This document shows positions 7,423 through 14,199 of a stretch of DNA of 21,970 nt, one piece after another; position 1 is the first letter of the stretch, and every line of letters starts with the position of its first letter. A model generated the notes under the pieces. That model did no database searches and had not been told where the DNA came from. It saw only the letters and a list, made by a program, of their open reading frames with translations. Made by a program: the position numbers and the translations under genes. This stretch comes from Actinomycetota bacterium (lineage in GTDB: Bacteria; Actinomycetota; Acidimicrobiia; Acidimicrobiales; Ilumatobacteraceae). The stretch lies in NCBI GenBank assembly GCA_009923685.1, contig RFTA01000004.1, positions 1 through 21,970 of the forward strand. The letters run 5' to 3'.

Positions 7423-7944
7423 GTGGCGATATACGCGTTGGGCGATCGAGTTCCGAAGATTCACGAGACTGCATTTATTCACCCCGAGGCAGTCGTGATC
7501 GGCGCAGTAGAAATCGGTGCCGAATCAACAATTTGGGCAGGCGCCGTACTTCGTGGAGACGATGGCGAAATTCGAATCGGTGCGCGCACCAGCATTCAAG
7601 ATAATTGTGTAATTCATACGACCCCAGACACACCGACGATCATCGGCGATGATTGCGTGATCGGTCATATCGTGCATTTAGAGGCCTGCACAATCATGTC
7701 TGGTTCGCAGGTTTCAACTGGCGCAGTTGTTTTGCATCGAGTTGTAGTCGAAACTGGCGCGATCGTGGGGGCGAATTCGGTCGTTCTCAACGACACAGTC
7801 GTACCTGCAGGGGCTTTGGCTGTGGGTTCGCCCGCGGTGATCAAAGAGGGGCGTGCTCGTCAAGAAGATATCGAGCATGGGGTGCGAGTTTATGTTGCAA
7901 AGGGTAAAACTTTTCGAGAAAAATTGCGCAAAATTCGCGACTAA
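7423..7944 (+). CDS. Gamma-class carbonic anhydrase-like hexapeptide-repeat protein
   Basis: From the chosen GTG the protein has 173 residues, typical of YrdA/PaaY/CaiE-type gamma carbonic anhydrases. It shows the left-handed beta-helix hexapeptide pattern (PEAVVIGAVEIGAESTIWAG and onward). The key residues of Cam-type enzymes are present: VLRGD (Arg and Asp), QDNCVIH (first zinc His), and GHIVHLEAC with the other two His ligands. Trimers bind one metal between subunits, so activity on bicarbonate/CO2 is possible, although many YrdA-like members have low or no measured activity. The C-terminal helix (ARQEDIEHGVRVYVAKGKTF) packs against the helix in the family. A longer frame begins at 7378, but its extra 15 residues do not fit the family and cover the promoter. 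Confidence 0.85.
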   Translation: MAIYALGDRVPKIHETAFIHPEAVVIGAVEIGAESTIWAGAVLRGDDGEIRIGARTSIQDNCVIHTTPDTPTIIGDDCVIGHIVHLEACTIMSGSQVSTGAVVLHRVVVETGAIVGANSVVLNDTVVPAGALAVGSPAVIKEGRARQEDIEHGVRVYVAKGKTFREKLRKIRD

Positions 7945-7948
7945 CTTA

Positions 7949-7975
7949 TTTCGCGAAAATTGTCATGACGAATTG
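7949..7975. other. Two adjacent palindromes between convergent genes
   Basis: TTTCGCGAAA (7949-7958) is a perfect 10-bp palindrome. It is followed by AATTGTCATGACGAATT, whose core GTCATGAC (7962-7969) is also perfect. They fill the 42-bp space between the ends of two convergent genes. They lack the GC-rich stem plus T-run of an intrinsic terminator, so their role is unclear. Confidence 0.4.
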
Positions 7976-7986
7976 AAAACTGTCTT

Positions 7987-9084
7987 TTAGCCGACAACCT
8001 TGAGCAGTTGAGTCAGATCGAGTCGATCTGACTCGAGTAAATAGTTGTTCGCTGCATCTCTGCGGAACTGGGCACAAAGGTCGGCCCTAAAGAATCTGGC
8101 GCCCTCACGAATGACATAGTTGAGAATAAAAAATCGATAAGCAAACGGCAAGAATTCGATTTCGGTTGCTGTTAGTGGATAAACCTTGTGGTAAGCCGCG
8201 ATAAATTTGACGAACCTTGGTTCGGTGAGTGTGTGGGCCGAGTATGAAAATTGAGTTTTATCACCAGTTTTTGAAGAAACTCGACTTAAAAAATAGAAAT
8301 CAAGCAGGCGAGACTCGATACGGAACCAATCGTAATCCCATCTTGTTGAGAATTTGAACGATGCGGTTTGATTTGAGTCATCTAGCTGAGATCTTTTCTC
8401 AACTGAAAAATTGCCGAGATTCCAGTCGACCAAGATCGGTATTCGTGTCCATTCGTCATAGTGAATATTTTCAAGTTGCAACAACAAATCGTGCGTATAT
8501 CGGCGAAGAGTTGCGATGGCTTGCAAATCAAGTCCGAAATGAGTCGTTGCGTCGTTATCGCGCAAGAGATCGTAGAGATGAATTGCGTCGCCTTTGACCG
8601 AGTTAGACGTTGGTGGAAGAGATTTGCTGATCTCGGCACAGGCGAGATGAAATTCAGCGATTTCTTTGGCCAAAGTTTCAATATCGCTGTCACCGAGAAT
8701 TTTTGGCAAACCTGTGGTGCCTTGCACATCAGTATAAAAAACTGCCCAACATTGGCCGTCGTACCATGTAAAGGGTCGACCGTTCTTTGTCAATACTTCG
8801 GCAAGAAACCCCGACCATCGAGAGCCGCCAAGGAGTTTGCTGCAGCGAGCCAGGCGATCATGGTCTTCGGCGAATTGAAAGTATGAGCCATATGAGCTCA
8901 CCTTGGCGATCAGACTCGAGCGATCTGCAAGAGTTATTCGAAAAACTCGATTCGTTGAGACGTGTGCCGAGACTTCGTCGAACTCGACGATTGCGCGCGA
9001 ATCGCCGAAGCTCGACCAAGCATCCAAAACATTTTGTCTGGCTTGAGGCAAAGACTGGCTAGTCGAGACTTTGCCGAAGACCAT
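7987..9084 (-). CDS. Aminoglycoside-phosphotransferase-fold protein with altered catalytic loop
   Basis: A 365-residue protein with the layout of APH/choline-kinase-like enzymes. An N-lobe carries VFRITLADRSSLIAKVSSYG (strand plus nucleotide-binding Lys). The middle is helical. The catalytic loop LVDWNLGN corresponds to HxDxxxxN with His replaced by Leu but Asp and Asn kept. The metal-binding Asp appears in RWDYDWFRIESRLLDF (the DFG-equivalent D followed by the usual ..DL/DF helix). Family members phosphorylate small hydroxylated compounds such as antibiotics, choline or sugars. The substrate here is unknown. It ends convergently with the carbonic anhydrase-like gene and starts about 40 nt beyond the end of whiB, so it may be transcribed with whiB or from a weak GAGACT box 5 nt before its ATG. 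Confidence 0.65.
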   Translation of the reverse strand: MVFGKVSTSQSLPQARQNVLDAWSSFGDSRAIVEFDEVSAHVSTNRVFRITLADRSSLIAKVSSYGSYFQFAEDHDRLARCSKLLGGSRWSGFLAEVLTKNGRPFTWYDGQCWAVFYTDVQGTTGLPKILGDSDIETLAKEIAEFHLACAEISKSLPPTSNSVKGDAIHLYDLLRDNDATTHFGLDLQAIATLRRYTHDLLLQLENIHYDEWTRIPILVDWNLGNFSVEKRSQLDDSNQTASFKFSTRWDYDWFRIESRLLDFYFLSRVSSKTGDKTQFSYSAHTLTEPRFVKFIAAYHKVYPLTATEIEFLPFAYRFFILNYVIREGARFFRADLCAQFRRDAANNYLLESDRLDLTQLLKVVG

Positions 9085-9124
9085 AATTCAGTCTCGCAGA
9101 AATTTTGTTTTACGTGGCAAGCGG

Positions 9125-9424
9125 CTAAGAGCGAGCGCGTATACCTATCGGTGCGATCAGGTGAAAACCAGCTTGATGACGCTGTTCTTCAGACTCGCCA
9201 CCCCAGAAACCATATTCATGATGATTTCGAGCGAAGTCTCTGCAAGTTGAAAGAACTTCGCAAGTTTCGCAAACTGCACGGGCCATTTGCTCGCGTCGTT
9301 CACGAGCCTGAGGTCGCTCGGCAGCCGGAGGAAAAAATATGTCTGCGAGTCCACGACACGCCGCATCGTTCATCCACTTGTCGTCGGTTTCGAGTCTTCT
9401 CTGAAAGAAGTCAGCGCTTGACAC
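9125..9424 (-). CDS. WhiB-family iron-sulfur transcription factor
   Basis: A 99-residue protein with all WhiB hallmarks: C23 in DAACRG, then C52, C55 and C61 (VCETCEVLSTCRDFA), which together bind a [4Fe-4S] cluster, and the GFWGGESEEQR turn (72-82) that contacts the principal sigma factor. WhiB proteins act with the housekeeping sigma factor and are found only in actinobacteria and their phages, so this gene is the clearest lineage marker here. Which WhiB subgroup it belongs to is uncertain; it has no long extension, and the C-terminus is short and moderately basic. The GTG start is preceded by a strong -10 box at leaderless spacing. Confidence 0.95.
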   Translation of the reverse strand: MSSADFFQRRLETDDKWMNDAACRGLADIFFPPAAERPQARERREQMARAVCETCEVLSTCRDFARNHHEYGFWGGESEEQRHQAGFHLIAPIGIRARS

Positions 9425-9431
9425 AACCTGA

Positions 9432-9437
9432 AAGATA
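9432..9437 (-). promoter_or_regulatory. Predicted leaderless -10 box (TATCTT) of whiB
   Basis: On the minus strand TATCTT is followed by 7 nt and the GTG start at 9424. No separate Shine-Dalgarno at normal spacing is present. Confidence 0.5.
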
Positions 9438-9461
9438 GGCGATAACTAACTGATCAGTCAA

Positions 9462-10520
9462 TTAGATCTTGAGCGCTTGTGAAACCCCTTCGGCGAATGT
9501 CGCGACGTCATCTAAAGACGTGTCCCAGGCAGTCATCCAGCGATATTGATGGCTTGGTTCGTCCCAATCCCAAAAGAATGTCCATTCGCGAAGGGCGCTT
9601 GCGGCCGGCTGCTGAATCGTCGGAAAGAGACTGTTGACTACCGGAGGAGTGGTGAGATTCAGTGATTTGTGCCCTCTGGTTTGCTCATAAAGAGCGAGTG
9701 CCATCGAATTCGCATTTTTCGCAAGACTGAAAAGAAGATCGTTTTGTAAGAGTTCGACGTATTGCGCCGAGACGAATCTCATTTTTGAATTGAGCTGTGC
9801 AACTTGTTTGCGAATGTATTCGACACGCGTTGCAAGACTTGTGTTAAAAAAAACGACGGCTTCGCCAAACATCAGCCCGGCTTTTACGCCACCGAAACTC
9901 AATACATCAACCCCTGCATCGACTGTGAAACTACGCAATGCTTCTGGCGTCGCCCCGAGAGCAACGGCGGCGTTGGCGATTCGCGCACCATCCATGTGAA
10001 CGAGCATGCCAAGTTCGTGTGCAGTTTCACAGATCGCGCGAACTTCTTTTGCCGAATAGATGGTGCCGAGTTCGGTTGCCTGAGTTATCGAAACTACAGC
10101 CGGTTCGGCGTGATGAATGCTGCCACGCAAATGCACGACGCTTTGAATGTCACTCGGTTTTAGTTTGCCGTCGACCGTTGGGATGTCGATCAACTTTGCG
10201 CCGAGAAATCTTTCAGGCGCACCAGCTTCATCTACTGCTATGTGCGCCGATGATGTGCAAACGACGGCTTGGGCAGGCTTGAGCATGCAGGCGAGTGCAA
10301 GGACATTCGCTCCAGTACCACCGAACACGAATTCTGTCGTTGTCTCTGAATCAAATAATTGGTTGAACAATCTCTTCGCATGCGCTGTATAACTGTCATT
10401 ACCGTAACCGAGGGCGTGATAACTGTTGGCTCGATTTATCGCCTCGAGGATGTTGGGGTGAACACCAGCAGCATTGTCGGACGCCATAAGCCGACGGGGT
10501 GCTGGCAACGAAATTTTCAC
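9462..10520 (-). CDS. Low-specificity L-threonine aldolase family PLP enzyme
   Basis: From the chosen GTG the protein has 352 residues. Family signatures are the N-terminal ASDNAAGVHP and LGYGNDSYT segments, SSAHIAVDEAG with the ring-stacking His (about 93), the PLP-pyridine Asp in MVHMDGARIANA (about 177) (LVHMDGARIAN in full context), and the Schiff-base Lys in SFGGVKAGLMFGEAVVF (about 213). Such enzymes split L-threonine or allo-threonine into glycine and acetaldehyde. Glycine would feed the cleavage system whose H protein is encoded at 15522-15902, but that link is inference. The frame is open to an ATG at 10583, overlapping the divergent gene. I prefer the GTG at 10520 because CATACT lies 6 nt upstream of it and the family normally starts close to the ASDN motif. 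Confidence 0.85.
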   Translation of the reverse strand: MKISLPAPRRLMASDNAAGVHPNILEAINRANSYHALGYGNDSYTAHAKRLFNQLFDSETTTEFVFGGTGANVLALACMLKPAQAVVCTSSAHIAVDEAGAPERFLGAKLIDIPTVDGKLKPSDIQSVVHLRGSIHHAEPAVVSITQATELGTIYSAKEVRAICETAHELGMLVHMDGARIANAAVALGATPEALRSFTVDAGVDVLSFGGVKAGLMFGEAVVFFNTSLATRVEYIRKQVAQLNSKMRFVSAQYVELLQNDLLFSLAKNANSMALALYEQTRGHKSLNLTTPPVVNSLFPTIQQPAASALREWTFFWDWDEPSHQYRWMTAWDTSLDDVATFAEGVSQALKI

Positions 10521-10526
10521 CTGACA

Positions 10527-10532
10527 AGTATG
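10527..10532 (-). promoter_or_regulatory. Predicted leaderless -10 box (CATACT) of the threonine aldolase gene
   Basis: CATACT on the minus strand ends 6 nt before the GTG at 10520. It differs from TATACT at one base. It supports the shorter start and leaves a 61-bp divergent intergenic region. Confidence 0.45.
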
Positions 10533-10569
10533 CCTTTGGATAATCCACCAATCTTGAGGTTTGACGGCG

Positions 10570-10575
10570 TAGGTT
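10570..10575 (+). promoter_or_regulatory. Predicted leaderless -10 box (TAGGTT) of the zinc-finger gene
   Basis: TAGGTT is followed by 6 nt and the ATG at 10582. The last base of the box is the first base of the 16-bp palindrome covering the start codon. Confidence 0.45.
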
Positions 10576-10590
10576 TTCGTCATGACGAAA
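10575..10590. promoter_or_regulatory. Perfect 16-bp palindrome over a start codon (possible operator)
   Basis: TTTCGTCATGACGAAA is a perfect inverted repeat without spacer. It covers the predicted transcription start and ATG of the zinc-finger gene and lies in the divergent region shared with the threonine aldolase gene. Its size and place fit a dimeric repressor site, but no binding protein is indicated. Confidence 0.4.
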
Positions 10591-10980
10591 TCATCTAAAA
10601 GCCCAGATCGAGAGGCATTATCGGCGGTCAGTTTGTCGCGTTGTCAATGGTGCAGGTCGCCGATTTCGCAACGCACGGGCGCCGGGCGACCCCGGCGATT
10701 TTGTTGCCAGGCTTGTCGCCAATGGGATTGGGTAGCACGCCAACGGGCATCAGAGTTAGCCCTCAGCGAGGACGAATTGGTCATTGCCCGCAAAGAACTC
10801 GATGCGCTGCGAGACCAGGTTTACGTTCTGCGTTGTGCGATCGCCGATGTAGAGGCCGACTTAGACCCTTCAGTTGACCCAACGACTAGAGACTTCAAGG
10901 CGGCTCTAAAGTGGCTTCTGCAGGCTGCTAAACCTTTGGCCGAAGATCAGTTGCACCCGAGCCCAAGCCGGGCAGCATGA
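10582..10980 (+). CDS. Small zinc-finger/coiled-coil protein (CxxC ... CRQ type)
   Basis: A 132-residue protein with a putative zinc knuckle formed by C21, C24, C41 or C42, and C45 (CQWCRSPI ... GRPRRFCCQACRQWDW). The GRPRR(F/Y)C..(A/S)CRQ(W/R) pattern recurs in small actinobacterial proteins of unknown role. A predicted coiled coil follows (residues about 60-95, with LALSEDELVIARKELDALRD and VADVEADLD-like heptads), and then a helical tail. The basic finger plus coiled coil suggests a dimeric DNA- or RNA-binding protein; this is inference. It is divergent from the threonine aldolase gene, with a palindrome over its start that could serve autoregulation. Confidence 0.7.
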   Translation: MTKSSKSPDREALSAVSLSRCQWCRSPISQRTGAGRPRRFCCQACRQWDWVARQRASELALSEDELVIARKELDALRDQVYVLRCAIADVEADLDPSVDPTTRDFKAALKWLLQAAKPLAEDQLHPSPSRAA

Positions 10981-11054
10981 GGCTTTTGTTATCGTCTAGC
11001 TTGTTTTCTCAGGTTATCTCTTTCGCCCATAATGTTAGTTATGTAAAGTTAATA

Positions 11055-11060
11055 TAGACT
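11055..11060 (+). promoter_or_regulatory. Possible -10 box (TAGACT) of the PLP-lyase gene
   Basis: An AT-rich stretch at 11036-11060 contains overlapping TATAGA and TAGACT hexamers. Transcription from here would start near 11067 and give a leader of about 60 nt before the ATG at 11127. No clear -35 is visible. Confidence 0.3.
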
Positions 11061-11126
11061 AGAACAAGGCACATAAACACATTGAATAACTCCCCGTCGC
11101 CTGCGTCTTCAGACAAAAAAGGCAAT

Positions 11127-12377
11127 ATGCCTGAGACTGGTTGGTCGGCTTCCGAGGTTTTTGAAAGTCTTGAGGCAATGCGCGATCGCGATGTTCGCTG
11201 GCGTGAAGGTCGAGCCTTCAGTCTCGCCTACAACGCCGGCGCTGATGCGCTAGCAGTCGCCGAAGAGGCATATCGACGTTTCAGTGGCGAGAATGCTCTT
11301 AACACTGACGCATTTCCTAGTCTTAAGCGAATTCAGGCCGAAGTTGTGGCGATGGCTGGTGTTTGGCTTGGCGCGACGCCTGACTCGGCCGGCTTCATGA
11401 CGTCTGGCGGCACAGAAAGCATCCTTATGGCGGTTAAGGCCGCTCGCGATCGCCTATTTGCCCTGCGTGGTGTGCGCAACCCGAATATGGTGTTGCCGAC
11501 ATCGGCGCATGCAGCCTTCGCCAAAGCGGGTGCCTATTTCGGTGTCGAAGTTCGGCGAGTTGCTGTTCGACCCGACTGGCGTGCAGACGTCAACGCGATG
11601 CGAGTCGCCACCGATGAAAATACGGTTTTGATCGTCGGCTCGGCCCCGCAATATCCGCAAGGCGTCATTGACGACATCACCGGAATCGCCAAAATCGCGA
11701 TTGATTACGACATCAACTGTCATGTCGATGCTTGCATGGGTGGTGTCACGCTCGCCTATTTAGAGCGCCTTGGTGAAAATATTTCAGATTGGAACCTTCG
11801 CGTTCCAGGTGTTAGCTCAATTTCAGTTGACTTGCACAAATTCGGTTACACATCTAAAGGCGCCTCGGTGATTATGTATGCATCAAAACATTTGCGCTCG
11901 TATCAGGGTTTCATCACCGACGATTGGCTCGGTGGTTTTTATGGCTCATCAGGTGTGCTAGGAACCAAGTCAGGTGGATCGATGGCGAGTGCCTGGGCCG
12001 TGATGCACTTTCTCGGCGATGACGGATATCTGCGCCTTACTCGACAAGCACGCGAAGCGACTTTAGAGCTCGCAAAGATCATTCGCGATTCTGAACAATT
12101 GGTATTGCGCGCCGAACCCGAATCTACGTTGATTTGCTTTGGTGCTCGTGACGCAAACTCGCTGAATGTCTTTGCCGTTGCCGACGAACTATCGAAGTGT
12201 GGCTGGTATGTCGATCGCCAGACACCCCCCGACTCTCTGCACTGCACCGTCAATGCAATTCATCATGACAAAATTCAATGGTTTGCCAATGACCTGCTCA
12301 CTAGCGTCAAGACTGTGCTCAATCACCGTTCAACCGGCACCGTCGGCACCTACGGCACCTACGGCACCCTCGAATAA
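11127..12377 (+). CDS. Sphingosine-1-phosphate-lyase-like PLP-dependent decarboxylase-family enzyme
   Basis: From the chosen ATG the protein has 416 residues. It belongs to the group II decarboxylase fold and looks closest to prokaryotic sphingosine-1-phosphate lyases: RWREGRAFSLAYNAG, ENALNTDAFPSL, the phosphate-binding SGGTES loop (93-98), HVDACMGG with the pyridine Asp (201), and the Schiff-base Lys238 in SVDLHKFGYTSKG. Eukaryotic relatives split long-chain-base phosphates into a fatty aldehyde and phosphoethanolamine. The natural substrate in a bacterium like this is unknown, and amino-acid decarboxylation is an alternative. An in-frame TTG at 11082 gives 15 extra residues, but the ATG has AAAAGG 4 nt upstream. 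The C-terminus ends in a GTVGTYGTYGT tail encoded by a short tandem repeat. Confidence 0.82.
   Translation: MPETGWSASEVFESLEAMRDRDVRWREGRAFSLAYNAGADALAVAEEAYRRFSGENALNTDAFPSLKRIQAEVVAMAGVWLGATPDSAGFMTSGGTESILMAVKAARDRLFALRGVRNPNMVLPTSAHAAFAKAGAYFGVEVRRVAVRPDWRADVNAMRVATDENTVLIVGSAPQYPQGVIDDITGIAKIAIDYDINCHVDACMGGVTLAYLERLGENISDWNLRVPGVSSISVDLHKFGYTSKGASVIMYASKHLRSYQGFITDDWLGGFYGSSGVLGTKSGGSMASAWAVMHFLGDDGYLRLTRQAREATLELAKIIRDSEQLVLRAEPESTLICFGARDANSLNVFAVADELSKCGWYVDRQTPPDSLHCTVNAIHHDKIQWFANDLLTSVKTVLNHRSTGTVGTYGTYGTLE
12336..12371 (+). repeat. Four tandem 9-bp units (GGCACCNNC) inside the PLP-lyase 3' end
   Basis: The units GGCACCGTC, GGCACCTAC, GGCACCTAC and GGCACCCTC follow each other directly and end 3 bases before the TAA. 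They encode GTV-GTY-GTY-GTL. Being in frame with period 9, copy-number changes would only lengthen or shorten the tail. Confidence 0.85.
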
Positions 12378-12384
12378 GAATATC

Positions 12385-13125
12385 TCAGGTAATGGCGGTG
12401 CAGACGCGAATTGTTTGTTCGGCGAGTTGATTCATTTCATCGTCTGAAAGATGTTGACTGATCAACCGCGACATTGCTTGATTTGTTGACTTCTCAACTT
12501 CGTCCCGCACAGGTGCCAGATGCGAACAATCTGAATAAGGCGGAGCCCAACCGTGCAGTTTCGCCATTCCCTCACCTGTCGAGAGCAGAGTGGCTTCAAG
12601 ACCCGACAGTCCGTGCGTGACACACGCTGCGATGTGAACACAACCCCTTAATTCACGAATCAATGTAATCAACCGATATGCACGAGCAGCCAAATCACCT
12701 GGCAACGGTTCAGCACGCAGGCCTGCGAAAAGGGTCAACCCAGAAGAATCAACAGCACGAACAAATTTTTCGGCAGGTGCAATGAACTGGTCAAGATGTT
12801 CAACAGTTGCCAGATGTTTTTGACCCCAAGCATCACAACTTTGCATGTATCGCCTGCCTGCCCCACGGGCACCCTCGACGGCCACACCAGCGTTCCACAA
12901 TTTGTCGATCAAAGACTTTTCGAAAAACATAAACGCCGAATAAACAACATCGCTATCGACATCACCAAGCACTCCCCCTCGACCGGCAACATAGTAGGCA
13001 AATCCATTCGGATATTTGGCTGCAGCACCATGCGCCATCGTTTCAGGGTCGAGCATGTATTTTGAACCGACTGAACCAATCAATGGAGCGATTTTCGCCG
13101 CGACAAGGTCTGAATTTATGGACAT
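12385..13125 (-). CDS. SCO6745-family protein (SalK-like, HTH_67)
   Basis: A 246-residue protein whose N-terminal half matches actinobacterial SCO6745/salK-homologue proteins: a helix-turn-helix-like start, then YYVAGRGGVLGDVDSDVVYSAFMFFEKSLIDK corresponding to the family's Y(F/V)AGR.APLG.V....V...FF.F....V segment (66-76 and around it). No enzymatic motif is visible, and the biochemical role of the family is unknown. Its ATG overlaps the stop of the upstream MerR gene by one base (TAATG), which points to co-translation and a shared job with that regulator. It ends 7 nt from the convergent PLP-lyase gene. Confidence 0.72.
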   Translation of the reverse strand: MSINSDLVAAKIAPLIGSVGSKYMLDPETMAHGAAAKYPNGFAYYVAGRGGVLGDVDSDVVYSAFMFFEKSLIDKLWNAGVAVEGARGAGRRYMQSCDAWGQKHLATVEHLDQFIAPAEKFVRAVDSSGLTLFAGLRAEPLPGDLAARAYRLITLIRELRGCVHIAACVTHGLSGLEATLLSTGEGMAKLHGWAPPYSDCSHLAPVRDEVEKSTNQAMSRLISQHLSDDEMNQLAEQTIRVCTAIT

Positions 13126-13610
13126 TAGATCGCCGTCGATTGCATCTGCGCTTGGCGCAATTTCTCGACTCGCAAAGATTCTGACGCCGTAACTTTTTCA
13201 GAAAGGCCGACGATCATTGCGTCAACGTCGGATTTGATATTCGCCAATGGCAAAACATTGAGTACACCTTGTCCATTACGTACAACGTCGACAAGTTGAT
13301 CGCCCTGGCACAAAACGACGGCTTTGCCACTAATAACGATATGCGCGGCTGCGATTTCAGTATCGACGTGGCTTCGCAAATAATTGAATACTTCACGAAC
13401 AGACTCAAGTTTGATGCCGGCATCAAGCAGTTGCTTGATCACCTTGAGCTCAAGTAGATCTCGATATTCGTAACTTCTTCGTGTTCCGCTACCTTTTGCG
13501 TCGCTCAATGACGGGCGAATCAGATTTGTACGCGCCCAATAATCAAGTTGACGATATGTGATACCCGCAATTTGTGCGGCTTGACTTCCACTAAAACTTT
13601 GCTTCGCCAT
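13125..13610 (-). CDS. MerR-family regulator in the ResR (Rv1830) position
   Basis: A 161-residue protein. The N-terminal MerR winged helix covers about 9-80: SGSQAAQIAGITYRQLDYWARTNLI, then SGTRRSYEYRDLLELKVIKQLLDAGIKLESVREV. The C-terminal half (QGDQLVDVVRNGQGVLNVLPL) has no metal-binding cysteines, so it is not a metal sensor of the classic type. Position and architecture match the second MerR gene behind the bifunctional nuclease in mycobacteria (Rv1830, ResR), which controls growth-related genes. Equivalence is inferred from synteny. The start has a G-run (GGGGG) 5 nt upstream as a possible ribosome site. The stop overlaps the next start as TAATG. Confidence 0.88.
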   Translation of the reverse strand: MAKQSFSGSQAAQIAGITYRQLDYWARTNLIRPSLSDAKGSGTRRSYEYRDLLELKVIKQLLDAGIKLESVREVFNYLRSHVDTEIAAAHIVISGKAVVLCQGDQLVDVVRNGQGVLNVLPLANIKSDVDAMIVGLSEKVTASESLRVEKLRQAQMQSTAI

Positions 13611-13676
13611 TGCGCCCCCGATAGACCCTCAACGCCCGATGCTCAGGCTACGGCTGTCACGCCGAATTAGAAATAT

Positions 13677-14165
13677 CTAACTCTGAAAATCCTCAGGTTT
13701 GATTGAGTCAATAAAGTCGCGAAAATCATCAATAATCTCTTCGGCATTGTCGGGTGCCGTTGCTGGCACTACCTTACCGACGCTATTTAGAAGGTCTTCT
13801 TCTGCGTAGATCGGTATCGAGCAACGCACCGCAACCGCAACGCCATCGGACGGTCGACAACTTATTGCGACAATTTTGCCGCTCTGCACAAAATGCAAAT
13901 CGGCAAAGTAAGTGTTCTGTTCAACTTTTGTGATCACCAGCTTCACTGGTTGAGCGTCAAGTCCTTCGGCGATATTGATCAACAAATCGTGTGTAAGTGG
14001 ACGATCAGGTTGCAAACCCTCAAGCGCATAGTGAATCGACGACGCCTCGGGTGCGCCGATGTAGATCGGCATAACCCTTCGAGACCCCGACTGTTCGCGC
14101 AACATCAACACAGGCGTATTTTGTGGAACTTCGAGACGAATGCCTTCGAGTTGCATTTCAATCAT
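13677..14165 (-). CDS. Bifunctional nuclease family protein (BFN, DUF151)
   Basis: A 162-residue protein with the complete DUF151 pattern: EMQLEGIRLE start, VLMLREQSGSRRVMPIYIGAPEASSI (19-44), then THDLLINIAEGL, YFADLHFV and SCRPSDGVAVAVRCSIPIYA (103-120), followed by an acidic tail. A plant family member was reported to have both RNase and DNase activity; in bacteria the function remains unproven. Mycobacterial Rv1829 occupies the same place between two MerR genes. The gene has its own predicted leaderless promoter inside the operon, which would allow expression apart from garA and the first merR. Confidence 0.93.
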   Translation of the reverse strand: MIEMQLEGIRLEVPQNTPVLMLREQSGSRRVMPIYIGAPEASSIHYALEGLQPDRPLTHDLLINIAEGLDAQPVKLVITKVEQNTYFADLHFVQSGKIVAISCRPSDGVAVAVRCSIPIYAEEDLLNSVGKVVPATAPDNAEEIIDDFRDFIDSIKPEDFQS

Positions 14166-14171
14166 CGGCTT

Positions 14172-14177
14172 ATCGTA
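14172..14177 (-). promoter_or_regulatory. Predicted leaderless -10 box (TACGAT) of the bifunctional nuclease gene
   Basis: On the minus strand TACGAT is followed by 6 nt and the ATG at 14165. It lies in the short gap after the first merR stop and would be an internal operon promoter. Confidence 0.5.
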
Positions 14178-14199
14178 CCTTGCCTGATCACACTCAAAC

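Noticed and set aside
7945..7986. Intrinsic terminator between convergent genes
   Set aside because: The palindromes there are AT-rich with short GC cores and no T-run directly after a stable stem, so a terminator call is not supported.
9804..10282. Plus-strand open frames of 114-119 codons
   Set aside because: They are antisense to conserved PLP-binding segments of the threonine aldolase gene.
10521..10583. Upstream start (ATG 10583) for the threonine aldolase gene
   Set aside because: It would overlap the divergent gene's start. The ATG is produced by the palindrome, and the GTG at 10520 has a better -10 box at leaderless spacing. It is not fully excluded, since GATGAT also lies 6 nt before 10583.
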